Shown piece by piece: positions 51,929-60,027 of a stretch of DNA of 64,000 nt. This DNA comes from Bacteroides congonensis (lineage in GTDB: Bacteria; Bacteroidota; Bacteroidia; Bacteroidales; Bacteroidaceae). How positions within the stretch are numbered: the first letter of the stretch is position 1; every line of letters begins with the position of its first letter. A program made the translations under genes and the position numbers. A model generated the notes under the pieces. The model did no database searches, was not told the DNA's origin, and worked only from the letters and a program-made list of their open reading frames with translations. The stretch covers positions 1,678,748 to 1,742,747 of the forward strand of contig NZ_FQXY01000011.1 in the NCBI RefSeq assembly GCF_900130125.1, in the 5' to 3' direction.

Positions 51929-52024
51929 ATGTTGAGTCGCATTATTGTTTTAGTCATCGCCGGAGTTGCCGTGGTCTATATTGTTCGTTTTATAGATAAC
52001 TTTTTCTCTCAGCGCAGAAGATAA
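51929..52024 (+). CDS. Small single-pass membrane protein (31 aa), candidate
   Basis: An ATG-started frame of 31 codons encodes MLSRIIVLVIAGVAVVYIV then RFIDNFFSQRRR: one clean hydrophobic helix followed by a basic, amphipathic end, the positive-inside pattern of genuine small membrane proteins. It stops three bases before the convergent ROK gene ends. It follows the tRNA terminator, and no clear promoter box was seen, so expression is uncertain. No family recognised. Confidence 0.45.
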   Translation: MLSRIIVLVIAGVAVVYIVRFIDNFFSQRRR

Positions 52025-52026
52025 AA

Positions 52027-53235
52027 TCAACTTTCAAACATCCGGCTGCGTGCCAGCATACAAGCGCCGACGATACCGGCTTTGTCTTTCAGTTTGGATG
52101 TCACAATGGCTGAATCCTTATTGACCAGATTTAGCGAGTACTTGCGTACTGCTGTTTTTATCGGCTGGGTGATATAATCGTCAGTCAAAGATAGGGTTCC
52201 GCCTATGATTACCAGTTCAGGGTTGAATATATTAATTAGCCCTGCGATTTGTTTTCCCAGTTTTTGTCCGATCTCTTCTACAATTTCAATGCAGAGTGGG
52301 TCTTCCTTGTTTACGGTAGCTATAATTTCATCCAAAGTAAGAGGATTTTCTTTGGCTAAAATCCGGTTGGATAGGATAGAACTTTCTCCTTTCTGGATGC
52401 GTTCTATTAATATTCGATGAAGAGCTGAACCTGACGCTTCCGTTTCCAAGCATCCTTTTTTACCACAGTGGCAGATGATTTCATTGTCAAATACATTTGT
52501 ATGCCCGAATTCTCCGGAAAATCCGGACTTTCCGGTATATATTTTCCCATCAATGATAATGCCTATGCCTAATCCCCAACTGACGTTTACAAAAATAATG
52601 TCTTTTTCCCCTTTTACGCATCCTTTCATATATTCCCCGTAAGTCATAGCGCGTGTATCGTTGTCTATTGTTACCCGGAATCCGATTTTTTCAGTTAATA
52701 CTTCCGCCAAGGGTCTCTCTTCAAAATTAAATTGACTGAAGCTATATCCGGATTCTGGGTTGACTCTGCCGGACACATTTATATTGATATTTAATATTTT
52801 ATCATTATCTATATCTGCTTTCTTTATGAATTGCAGAATAAGTTTGCATAACTCTTCCAGTGCTTCTGAAGTGTTTTCTGATTTAAAAGGGATATTCATT
52901 TTTAATTCTACCATATCGCCTTTGAAATTAATCAGTCCTATATTAATGGCAAACTTTTTAATATCTACTCCTATAAAATAACCGGATTCGGGATTTAGTC
53001 CATATAAGCTGGGGTAGCGTCCACCGCTCGTCTCCAATTTGCCATAATCGTTTATATATCCTTCTTCGCACATTTCACTAATGAATTTTGTGACAGTCGG
53101 AACACTGAGATCCAGTTCTTTTGCTAAATCTGTAATAGTAGAACTACCATTATATATATAATGTGTAATAATCTTCTTTTTGAGAAGAGCGTTCTTGGTT
53201 CCTGCTTCTATTTCTTTCAGTAAATGTTGTTTCAT
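52027..53235 (-). CDS. ROK family transcriptional repressor of the nan locus
   Basis: 402 aa. N-terminal winged helix (about 15-65; STITDLAKELDLSVPTVTKFISEM) plus ROK sugar-binding domain with YFIGVDIKK, IDNDTRAMTYGEY, SGEFGHTNV and the zinc motif CHCGKKGCLETEASG (near residue 250). NagC/Mlc-type regulators respond to amino sugars or phosphates. Divergent from yhcH and the sialic acid genes, so it is the likely repressor, relieved by ManNAc, GlcNAc or a derivative. Ligand identity is inferred from context. Confidence 0.88.
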   Translation of the reverse strand: MKQHLLKEIEAGTKNALLKKKIITHYIYNGSSTITDLAKELDLSVPTVTKFISEMCEEGYINDYGKLETSGGRYPSLYGLNPESGYFIGVDIKKFAINIGLINFKGDMVELKMNIPFKSENTSEALEELCKLILQFIKKADIDNDKILNININVSGRVNPESGYSFSQFNFEERPLAEVLTEKIGFRVTIDNDTRAMTYGEYMKGCVKGEKDIIFVNVSWGLGIGIIIDGKIYTGKSGFSGEFGHTNVFDNEIICHCGKKGCLETEASGSALHRILIERIQKGESSILSNRILAKENPLTLDEIIATVNKEDPLCIEIVEEIGQKLGKQIAGLINIFNPELVIIGGTLSLTDDYITQPIKTAVRKYSLNLVNKDSAIVTSKLKDKAGIVGACMLARSRMFES

Positions 53236-53260
53236 CTTAGTCCTTCTTTATTGTTTGAGG

Positions 53261-53268
53261 CAAAGATA
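53261..53268 (-). promoter_or_regulatory. Bacteroides -7 box for the ROK repressor gene
   Basis: TATCTTTG on the minus strand, predicted start near 53254, leader about 19 bases. The palindrome at 53268-53279 touches its upstream edge. Confidence 0.6.
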
Positions 53269-53279
53269 ATAAATTTATT
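53268..53279. promoter_or_regulatory. Palindrome AATAAATTTATT in the ROK promoter
   Basis: Perfect 12-base palindrome between the -7 and -33 positions of the repressor promoter, a fitting place for autoregulation. Related AT-only palindromes occur at TTATTAATAA (53394-53403), before the yhcH -7 box, and ATTTAATTAAAT (54061-54072), before the nanT promoter. AT-rich background makes chance likely for any one of them. Confidence 0.35.
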
Positions 53280-53428
53280 TATTAATGGAGATTTGTTTGA
53301 TTTGAATTTAGTAGATGCTTTATTTATCCCTCTTCCTGAATATTGTATTAAAATGAATAATATATAAATCAAGAATCTATATATTGAATAATTTTATTAA
53401 TAACATCCATTATATTAAATATTTCTTT

Positions 53429-53436
53429 TATATTTG
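53429..53436 (+). promoter_or_regulatory. Bacteroides -7 box for yhcH
   Basis: TATATTTG, perfect TAnnTTTG, predicted start near 53443 and a 30-base leader to ATG 53473. It overlaps an in-frame upstream TTG (53434), ruling that out as start. Confidence 0.6.
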
Positions 53437-53472
53437 CCCTTCTATTATTTAATTATAAATGAAAGGAAAAAT

Positions 53473-53919
53473 ATGATTGTATCTAATCTGCAAAACAGTC
53501 AGCGTATCGAAGGGCTCCACCCTTTGTTCAAGCCCTTGTTTGACTATGTGAAAACCCATGATTTGCTTCATACGGATTTGGGGCGTATTGAGATTGATGG
53601 TGAGAATTTGTTTATCAATAATGTAAATCCGGAATGTGTATCTCCTGATAAGCAAGTTTTAGAATTACATCATGACTATATTGATGTGCATATCTTGTTG
53701 GAAGGTGCGGAAACAATTGGTTGGAAAGCCTTGGAGGACTTACAAAAAGAGGTTAAGGCATATTCTAAAGAGGACGAGTGCGCCTTATATTCAGATACTC
53801 CGACTACTTATGTTAATCTGCTTCCGGGGCAATTTGTAATAGTGTATCCGGAAGATCCCCATGCCCCGATTATTGGTCATGGCAAGATACGTAAATTGAT
53901 AGCTAAAGTACGGCTATAA
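53473..53919 (+). CDS. YhcH/YjgK/YiaL family protein
   Basis: 148 aa cupin-like protein (DUF386). Conserved segments are LELHHDYIDVHILLEGAE, with His/Glu residues that could bind metal, and PGQFVIVYPEDPHAP. E. coli YhcH belongs to the nanATEK-yhcH operon, where a role in handling sialic acid or an anomer is suspected. First gene downstream of the nan regulator here, but parted from nanT by a hairpin and a second promoter. Confidence 0.9.
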   Translation: MIVSNLQNSQRIEGLHPLFKPLFDYVKTHDLLHTDLGRIEIDGENLFINNVNPECVSPDKQVLELHHDYIDVHILLEGAETIGWKALEDLQKEVKAYSKEDECALYSDTPTTYVNLLPGQFVIVYPEDPHAPIIGHGKIRKLIAKVRL

Positions 53920-53960
53920 ATTGTTATTGTTTTTATTTTGTAGTATCGAAAATAACATGG

Positions 53961-53998
53961 AAAAGGTGGTATCTCTTATTAATGAGATGCTGCCTTTT
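53961..53998 (+). terminator. Hairpin after yhcH
   Basis: AAAAGGTGGTATCTC (53961-53975) pairs with GAGATGCTGCCTTTT (53984-53998) using two or three G-U pairs. No T-run beyond the TTTT in the arm. It can terminate or attenuate yhcH transcription before the nan genes. Confidence 0.6.
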
Positions 53999-54073
53999 GA
54001 TATATATAAAGCATTATATCTTCTTGCATGTTTTATAAATAAACGGATATATAATAAAATATTTAATTAAATG

Positions 54074-54105
54074 TTTGGATAAAAATAAAAATAGTATTAT
54101 GTTTG
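54074..54105 (+). promoter_or_regulatory. Consensus promoter of the nanT-nanA-sialidase operon
   Basis: TTTG (54074-54077), 20-base spacer, TATGTTTG (54098-54105): a full Bacteroides -33/-7 pair. Predicted start near 54112, leader about 34 bases to ATG 54146. A perfect palindrome ATTTAATTAAAT (54061-54072) abuts the -33 box. Confidence 0.75.
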
Positions 54106-54145
54106 CAATGATTTAATACGAGTGAAACATAAAAAATTACTTTAT

Positions 54146-55387
54146 ATGAAAAACAAAAGTATTTACCCATGGGTGGTTGTCGGTCTGCTATGGATAGTAG
54201 CGTTACTTAATTATATGGATCGTCAGATGCTTTCTACGATGCAGGAAGCTATGAAAGTAGATATCGTAGAGTTGAATAAAGCTGAAGCTTTTGGAGCTTT
54301 AATGGCTATATTTTTATGGATATATGGTTTTATGAGTCCTGTTGCGGGAATTATCGCCGATAGGGTAAATCGTAAATGGTTGGTGGTCGGTAGTCTTTTT
54401 GTTTGGTCAGCGGTTACTTTTTTAATGGGGTATGCTCATAACTTTCACGAGCTTTACTGGTTGCGTGCTGTCATGGGAGTCAGTGAAGCGTTGTATATTC
54501 CTTCGGCTTTATCGTTGATTGCTGACTGGCATGAGGGAAAATCCCGCTCTTTAGCTGTAGGAGTTCATATGACAGGGTTGTATGTCGGGCAGGCTATCGG
54601 TGGTTTTGGGGCTACGGCTGCTGCCGCTTTTTCCTGGCAGGCTACTTTTCATTGGTTTGGCATTGTAGGTATTGCTTATTCTTTGGTACTTATATTGTTT
54701 TTGAAAGAAAATCCTATTCATAATATATCTATCAAAAAAATAGATAATGCTCCTGAAGAGAAGAAACCTTCCATTATAAGTGGACTTTCCTTGCTGTTTA
54801 CTAATTGGGCATTTTGGATTATTCTTTTCTATTTTGCGGCTCCCAGTCTTCCGGGGTGGGCAACAAAGAATTGGCTTCCGACTTTGTTTGCGGATAGCTT
54901 GAATATTCCTATGTCCGAAGCGGGACCGATATCTACTATAACAATTGCCGTGTCTTCTTTTATCGGTGTTATTTTAGGGGGAATCTTATCTGACCGTTGG
55001 GTGCAAAAAAATATTCGCGGGCGTGTTTATACCGGAGCCATCGGTTTGGGTATGACTATACCGGCTCTGCTCCTGCTTGGGTTTGGACATAGTTTTGTTA
55101 GTGTGATTGGAGCGGGATTGCTCTTTGGTATTGGTTTTGGAATCTTTGATGCAAATAATATGCCTATTCTATGCCAGTTTGTATCAGCAAAACATCGTGC
55201 GACGGCTTATGGAATTATGAATATGACCGGTGTGTTTGCGGGAGCTGCCGTGACAGAAGTTCTTGGAAAGTGGACAGACGGAGGAAGTTTAGGACAGGGA
55301 TTTGCAATGCTGAGTATCGTGGTAGCTGTAGCATTGGTACTTCAAATCTATTTCTTAAGACCGAAGACAGATAATATGGTAGATTAA
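54146..55387 (+). CDS. nanT: MFS transporter, probable sialic acid importer
   Basis: 413 aa from ATG 54146; an in-frame GTG at 54122 would add eight residues but leaves almost no leader. About 12 membrane helices. NYMDRQMLSTM near the start and GIIADRVNRKWLVVGS in the first loop are typical of the anion:cation symporter (ACS) branch of the MFS, which includes sialic acid and hexuronate carriers. It stands directly before nanA (27 bases), so N-acetylneuraminate uptake across the inner membrane is inferred. Confidence 0.87.
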   Translation: MKNKSIYPWVVVGLLWIVALLNYMDRQMLSTMQEAMKVDIVELNKAEAFGALMAIFLWIYGFMSPVAGIIADRVNRKWLVVGSLFVWSAVTFLMGYAHNFHELYWLRAVMGVSEALYIPSALSLIADWHEGKSRSLAVGVHMTGLYVGQAIGGFGATAAAAFSWQATFHWFGIVGIAYSLVLILFLKENPIHNISIKKIDNAPEEKKPSIISGLSLLFTNWAFWIILFYFAAPSLPGWATKNWLPTLFADSLNIPMSEAGPISTITIAVSSFIGVILGGILSDRWVQKNIRGRVYTGAIGLGMTIPALLLLGFGHSFVSVIGAGLLFGIGFGIFDANNMPILCQFVSAKHRATAYGIMNMTGVFAGAAVTEVLGKWTDGGSLGQGFAMLSIVVAVALVLQIYFLRPKTDNMVD

Positions 55388-55414
55388 GAATATAATAACT
55401 TTATAAAAAATAAA

Positions 55415-56335
55415 ATGATGGAACGAATTAAAGGACTTATCGATGCACCGTTTACTCCTTTTTACGAGAATGGTGAAGTGAATTTGGAACCTATTGAAGC
55501 ATATGCCAAGATGTTGGTAAAGAACGGACTCCAAGGAGTATTTATCAATGGTTCTTCCGGTGAAGGTTATATGTTGACAGAAGAAGAACGTATGTTATTG
55601 GCAGAGCGTTGGGTTGCTGTCGCTCCCGAAGGCTTTAAAGTTATCGTGCACGTCGGTAGTTGCTGTGTAAAGGCCAGCCGTATGTTGGCTGAACATGCAC
55701 AAAAAATAGGCGCATGGGGAATTGGTGCTATGGCTCCTCCTTTTCCGAAGATTGGCCGTATTGAAGAATTGGTAAAGTATATTGAAGAGATAGCATCCGG
55801 TGCGCCCGAACTTCCCTTCTATTATTATCATATTCCGGCATTCAACGGTGCTTTTCTGCCAATGGTTAAATTACTGGAAGCGGTAGACGGACGTGTTCCT
55901 AACTTTGCAGGTATTAAATATACTTTTGAGAGCATGTATGAATACAACCAATGCCGTTTATATAAAAACGGAAAATATGATATGTTGCATGGACAGGATG
56001 AAACAATTCTTCCTTGTCTGGCTATGGGTGGTGCTCAGGGCGGTATCGGCGGAACAACCAATTATAATGGTAAAGAACTGGTTGGCATCATCAAAGCATG
56101 GGAGGCTGGTGATATCGAAACAGCCCGTGAACGTCAGAACTTCTCACAGGAAGTAATAAATGTGATCTGCCATTTCCGTGGGAATATTGTTGGCGGAAAA
56201 CGCATAATGAAATTGATAGGACTTGATTTAGGCAAGAACCGTACTCCTTTCCAGAATATGACAGATGAGGAAGAAGCTCAAATGAAAACGGAACTTGAGG
56301 CAATTCATTTTTTTGACCGATGCAATAAACTTTAA
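55415..56335 (+). CDS. nanA: N-acetylneuraminate lyase
   Basis: 306 aa, the family length. DHDPS/NAL (beta/alpha)8 fold. INGSSGEGYMLT near residue 45 is the carboxylate-binding motif (GTGE-like), YYYHIPAF near residue 136 contains the catalytic Tyr, and FAGIKYTFESM near residue 165 the Schiff-base Lys. It splits sialic acid to ManNAc and pyruvate in the cytoplasm. Flanked by the transporter and the epimerase that handles its product (11 bases downstream). Confidence 0.94.
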   Translation: MMERIKGLIDAPFTPFYENGEVNLEPIEAYAKMLVKNGLQGVFINGSSGEGYMLTEEERMLLAERWVAVAPEGFKVIVHVGSCCVKASRMLAEHAQKIGAWGIGAMAPPFPKIGRIEELVKYIEEIASGAPELPFYYYHIPAFNGAFLPMVKLLEAVDGRVPNFAGIKYTFESMYEYNQCRLYKNGKYDMLHGQDETILPCLAMGGAQGGIGGTTNYNGKELVGIIKAWEAGDIETARERQNFSQEVINVICHFRGNIVGGKRIMKLIGLDLGKNRTPFQNMTDEEEAQMKTELEAIHFFDRCNKL

Positions 56336-56346
56336 AAACGCATAGC

Positions 56347-57522
56347 ATGAATACAGCAGATTATTTGAATAAGTGGGCCATATCCTATAAAGACGATATA
56401 ATAAATAATATTATGCCGTTCTGGATGAAGTACGGGCTGGATAAAGAACATGGTGGGGTGTATACATGCGTTAATCGGGATGGTAGTTTGATGGATACAA
56501 CGAAATCTGTCTGGTTTCAGGGACGTTTCGGGTTTATAGCTGCATATGCATATAATAATATAGAGAAAAATCCCCAATGGTTGGCGGCATCCAAGAGTTG
56601 TATCGATTTCATCGAAGCGCATTGCTTTGATACGGATGGACATATGTTCTTTGAAGTCACAGAAGATGGAGTCCCGTTGCGTAAGCGCCGTTATGTGTTT
56701 TCAGAAGGTTTTGCGGCAATAGCAATGGCTGAATATTCATTGGCAACCGGTGAAAAGGAATATGCTGAGAAAGCATTGGAAATCTTCAAGCGTACACAGC
56801 ATTTCCTGGATACTCCGGGAATGCTTGAACCTAAATATTTGCCGGCTATGTCTTCAAGAGGGCATTCTATAACGATGATCCTGATTAATACAGCTTCCCG
56901 TATCCGGATGGTTATTGACGATCCGGTGTTGACAGAGCAGATAGATGCTTCGATCTCCGCCTTGCGTAAGTATTTTATCCATCCGGAGTTTAAGGCTTTA
57001 CTTGAAATGGTAGGACCTGATGGTGAATTTATCGATACATGTAACGGACGTGTCATAAATCCGGGCCACTGTATTGAAACCGCGTGGTTCATTATGGAAG
57101 AAGCTAAATATCGCAATTGGGATAAGGATTTACTGCAATTGGCTCTTCAGATTCTCGACTGGTCTTGGGAATGGGGATGGGATAAAGAGTTCGGCGGTAT
57201 AATCAATTTCCGTGATTGCCGTAATCTCCCGGCTCAGGACTATTCTCAGGATATGAAATTCTGGTGGCCGCAAACAGAGGCTATTATTGCCACTTTATAT
57301 GCCTATCAGGCCACAGGGGATGAGAAATATATTCAGATGCATAAACAAATCAGTGACTGGACATATGCTCATTTTCCTGATAAGGAATATGGAGAATGGT
57401 ATGGTTATCTTCACCGTGATGGTACTGTGGCACAACCAGCTAAGGGAAATCTCTTTAAAGGTCCTTTCCATATACCTCGCATGATGATTCGTAGTTATAT
57501 GCTTTGCAGGGAGCTTTTGTGA
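56347..57522 (+). CDS. nanE: N-acylglucosamine 2-epimerase (AGE family)
   Basis: 391 aa (alpha/alpha)6-barrel protein. Active-site segments include RFGFIAAYAYN, SEGFAAIAMAEYSLA, NPGHCIETAWFIMEEAK (His near residue 241) and WWPQTEAIIATLYAY (near 305). It interconverts ManNAc and GlcNAc. Unlike the enterobacterial ManNAc-6-P route (NanK plus NanE-I), this is the Bacteroides route described in B. fragilis, where the sugar is epimerised before phosphorylation. No N-acetylmannosamine kinase is present in the locus, as expected. Confidence 0.92.
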   Translation: MNTADYLNKWAISYKDDIINNIMPFWMKYGLDKEHGGVYTCVNRDGSLMDTTKSVWFQGRFGFIAAYAYNNIEKNPQWLAASKSCIDFIEAHCFDTDGHMFFEVTEDGVPLRKRRYVFSEGFAAIAMAEYSLATGEKEYAEKALEIFKRTQHFLDTPGMLEPKYLPAMSSRGHSITMILINTASRIRMVIDDPVLTEQIDASISALRKYFIHPEFKALLEMVGPDGEFIDTCNGRVINPGHCIETAWFIMEEAKYRNWDKDLLQLALQILDWSWEWGWDKEFGGIINFRDCRNLPAQDYSQDMKFWWPQTEAIIATLYAYQATGDEKYIQMHKQISDWTYAHFPDKEYGEWYGYLHRDGTVAQPAKGNLFKGPFHIPRMMIRSYMLCRELL

Positions 57523-57572
57523 AGTAATATGTAACTTTTCTGATAAAATCTAGAACTATTACTATGTGTATT

Positions 57573-58727
57573 ATGAAGAACATATTATTTGCGGGACTTA
57601 TGCTTTTCTTTTCTTGTATGAAAGGAGAAGCGCAGTCCGGTGCAAAAAATATTTTCCCGGAGTTTCCTAAATATACCGTGTTTTCAGCAGGAGATGATAA
57701 TGTGAATAGTTATCGTATTCCATCATTATTGACAGCGAAAGACGGCTCTTTACTTGTGTTTTGTGAAGCACGTAGAGAAAGTTGGAAGGATAAAAGCCGT
57801 ACAGATATAGTAGTGAAACGTAGTACGGATAATGGGCGGACATGGTCAGTTATGCAAGATTTGACTCAGGGAACCACCGGTGCTTATATGGATCCGACTC
57901 CTCTTTTAGATTCAGTTACCGGCAGAATTTTCCTTTTTACCACTTTTTGGCCGGCAGATGATCACACAGGTGCCAAAAATCGGGCAGTCTTGCTGACTTC
58001 AGATGACAATGGTTGTACATGGGCTGCTCCTGTTGACGTGACTGATACGTTAATGCCGAAAGGATGTCGTATTTATGGTTTTGGGCCGGGAGCCGGTCTG
58101 CAAATGGTGGGTGAAAAATATAGAGGAAGACTGATTTTACCGGCTCGTGTATCTGAAGTCACTGGTGAGAAAGCCCATGATGTAGCTATTTATTCCGATA
58201 ATCATGGTAAAACATGGAAGATGGGTGGCAATGGTGATAATGATGATGAATTTCAGATTGCAGAGTCACCTGCCGGAGTCTTGGTTTATAATGCCCGTGT
58301 TCCCAAAGCACGAATGGTGTCATTCAGTGTAGATGGGGGAGATACATGGAGTAAGGCTGTAAAGGAACCTGCTTTGCCTGGTGTATCTAAAGGATGTCAG
58401 GCAAGTGTATTGGGAAAGGGCAAAACGCTTTATTTCTCGGGGATACAAGGAATACCGGAGACATCCGAATATGATGAACGTGCAAAACTTACTTTATATA
58501 AAAGTGAGGATGGTGGAAGGAAATGGGATAATGGGCTACTGCTATATGATAAAGCTTCCGGATATAGCTGTATGTCTTTCTTACCGGACGGACGAATGGC
58601 TATAATCTTTGAAACGGCAGATACTCGGTCGTTTACTCGTAAATCATTACCTGATACGAAACCTCTTAAGCGTCCGGCTGATTGGATGAAGTTGGATTTA
58701 ATTTTAGTGCCTGTTATTAATCTTTAA
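57573..58727 (+). CDS. GH33 exo-alpha-sialidase (short form)
   Basis: 384 aa from ATG 57573; an ATG nine bases upstream is possible. The N-terminus is a signal sequence (MKNILFAGLMLFFSC, ending GEAQ); Cys15 could make it a lipoprotein. Sialidase features: YRIP (first Arg of the triad), CEARRESW, and five Asp boxes such as STDNGRTW, SDDNGCTW, SVDGGDTW. It has only the six-bladed propeller, without the N-terminal carbohydrate-binding domain of the ~540 aa Bacteroides sialidases. It releases terminal sialic acid from host glycans for the nan pathway. Eleven bases before a second sialidase gene. Confidence 0.92.
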   Translation: MKNILFAGLMLFFSCMKGEAQSGAKNIFPEFPKYTVFSAGDDNVNSYRIPSLLTAKDGSLLVFCEARRESWKDKSRTDIVVKRSTDNGRTWSVMQDLTQGTTGAYMDPTPLLDSVTGRIFLFTTFWPADDHTGAKNRAVLLTSDDNGCTWAAPVDVTDTLMPKGCRIYGFGPGAGLQMVGEKYRGRLILPARVSEVTGEKAHDVAIYSDNHGKTWKMGGNGDNDDEFQIAESPAGVLVYNARVPKARMVSFSVDGGDTWSKAVKEPALPGVSKGCQASVLGKGKTLYFSGIQGIPETSEYDERAKLTLYKSEDGGRKWDNGLLLYDKASGYSCMSFLPDGRMAIIFETADTRSFTRKSLPDTKPLKRPADWMKLDLILVPVINL

Positions 58728-58738
58728 TTTTTTTATTT

Positions 58739-60016
58739 ATGAAAAATATATTTAATACGTTTTGTTATATTCTGAGTTTGCTTACTATTATTGCCTGCTC
58801 GGATGATAACGTTAATGACTTTAGTCCGGTGCCCTATCCGGATGAAGTCGTGAACCCTAATCCTGAGCCTAACCCTGATCCTGATTCAGAACCGATATGG
58901 GAGATAACTTCTCCAACAATAACCGTATTCAATTCAAAAGCAAGTAATGACATTTCGTATCGTGTCCCTGCCATTGCGGTTACGAAGAAAGGTAGTATAC
59001 TCGTATTTTGTGAAGCTCGTTATGGAACTTGGCAAGACAAAGCTGGCCGGACGGATATTCTGATGAAGCGTAGTACCGATAAAGGGGCAACATGGACTGA
59101 AAAGAATTTAACCAGTCAAGCTACTTCATCAAAGTTGTCATATATGGACCCGACTGTTGTAGTCGACCAAGTTACGGGGAAAATCTTTTTGTTTACTTCT
59201 CTGTGGGATGCTGTAGGCAAGGAGTCTGCCAAACAAGGCTATAATAATAGAGCTATCATGTACACTTCGGAAGATGACGGATTAAATTGGACAAGAAAAG
59301 ATCTCACAGACGAGGTGGAAATTGGTATTTTTAGCGGTGCGACAAGAATGATTGGTAGCTTCGGTCCCGGCTCCGGAGTGCAAATGACGTCAAGTGAGCA
59401 ATATAAGAATCGGTTGATTGTTCCCATACGCACATTCAAGGTAAATGAAGATGCCGGTACTGTTTCAAACGGTGGAAATACGGCCATGTGGTCGGATGAC
59501 AACGGAGTGACATGGGAAACCGGACAGCCTAACAAGTCCGGTGAATGGACAGTTACGGAAGCTCCTGACGGTGCTTTGATTGGAAATATCCGTTATAAAG
59601 GATATCGCCAGAATTATGTAAGTACAGATGGTGGAGCCAAGTGGCCTTCTTTCTCAGACTATGATCCGACAGCATTACCCACTCCTGCTAATGGTTGTGC
59701 AGGAAGTGTTATCGTAAAGGATGACTGGTTGTATTATTGTGGACCGAAAGGGATTACCGAAACGGGTGCTCATGATGACCGTGGTATACTATACTTGGCT
59801 AAGGCCAAATTCTTTGGTGGCCATTCGCATACATTCGAGCCGGCAGACCATATGGTGCTTTATGACAAAGCGGCAGGATACACATGTATGGCACTTCTGC
59901 CTGATGGTGATATGGCTATTGTTGCCGAACTCGGTAATGAACCGGGATTCCAAAAACTATCGACTCGTCCGGCCGGATGGATGAGATTGGAATTATTTAT
60001 ATTATCTACTAAATAA
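58739..60016 (+). CDS. GH33 sialidase lipoprotein, tandem paralogue
   Basis: 425 aa. Lipobox LTIIACSDD (Cys20) followed by acidic residues, often seen in surface-exposed Bacteroides lipoproteins, then a Pro/Asp/Glu linker (PNPEPNPDPDSEP). The propeller has YRVP in place of YRIP, CEARYGTW and four Asp boxes (STDKGATW, SEDDGLNW, SDDNGVTW, STDGGAKW). Similar along its length to the preceding enzyme, so probably a duplication with different placement: this one likely on the cell surface, the other perhaps periplasmic. Eleven bases before susC. Confidence 0.91.
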   Translation: MKNIFNTFCYILSLLTIIACSDDNVNDFSPVPYPDEVVNPNPEPNPDPDSEPIWEITSPTITVFNSKASNDISYRVPAIAVTKKGSILVFCEARYGTWQDKAGRTDILMKRSTDKGATWTEKNLTSQATSSKLSYMDPTVVVDQVTGKIFLFTSLWDAVGKESAKQGYNNRAIMYTSEDDGLNWTRKDLTDEVEIGIFSGATRMIGSFGPGSGVQMTSSEQYKNRLIVPIRTFKVNEDAGTVSNGGNTAMWSDDNGVTWETGQPNKSGEWTVTEAPDGALIGNIRYKGYRQNYVSTDGGAKWPSFSDYDPTALPTPANGCAGSVIVKDDWLYYCGPKGITETGAHDDRGILYLAKAKFFGGHSHTFEPADHMVLYDKAAGYTCMALLPDGDMAIVAELGNEPGFQKLSTRPAGWMRLELFILSTK

Positions 60017-60027
60017 CCTCTTTTAAT

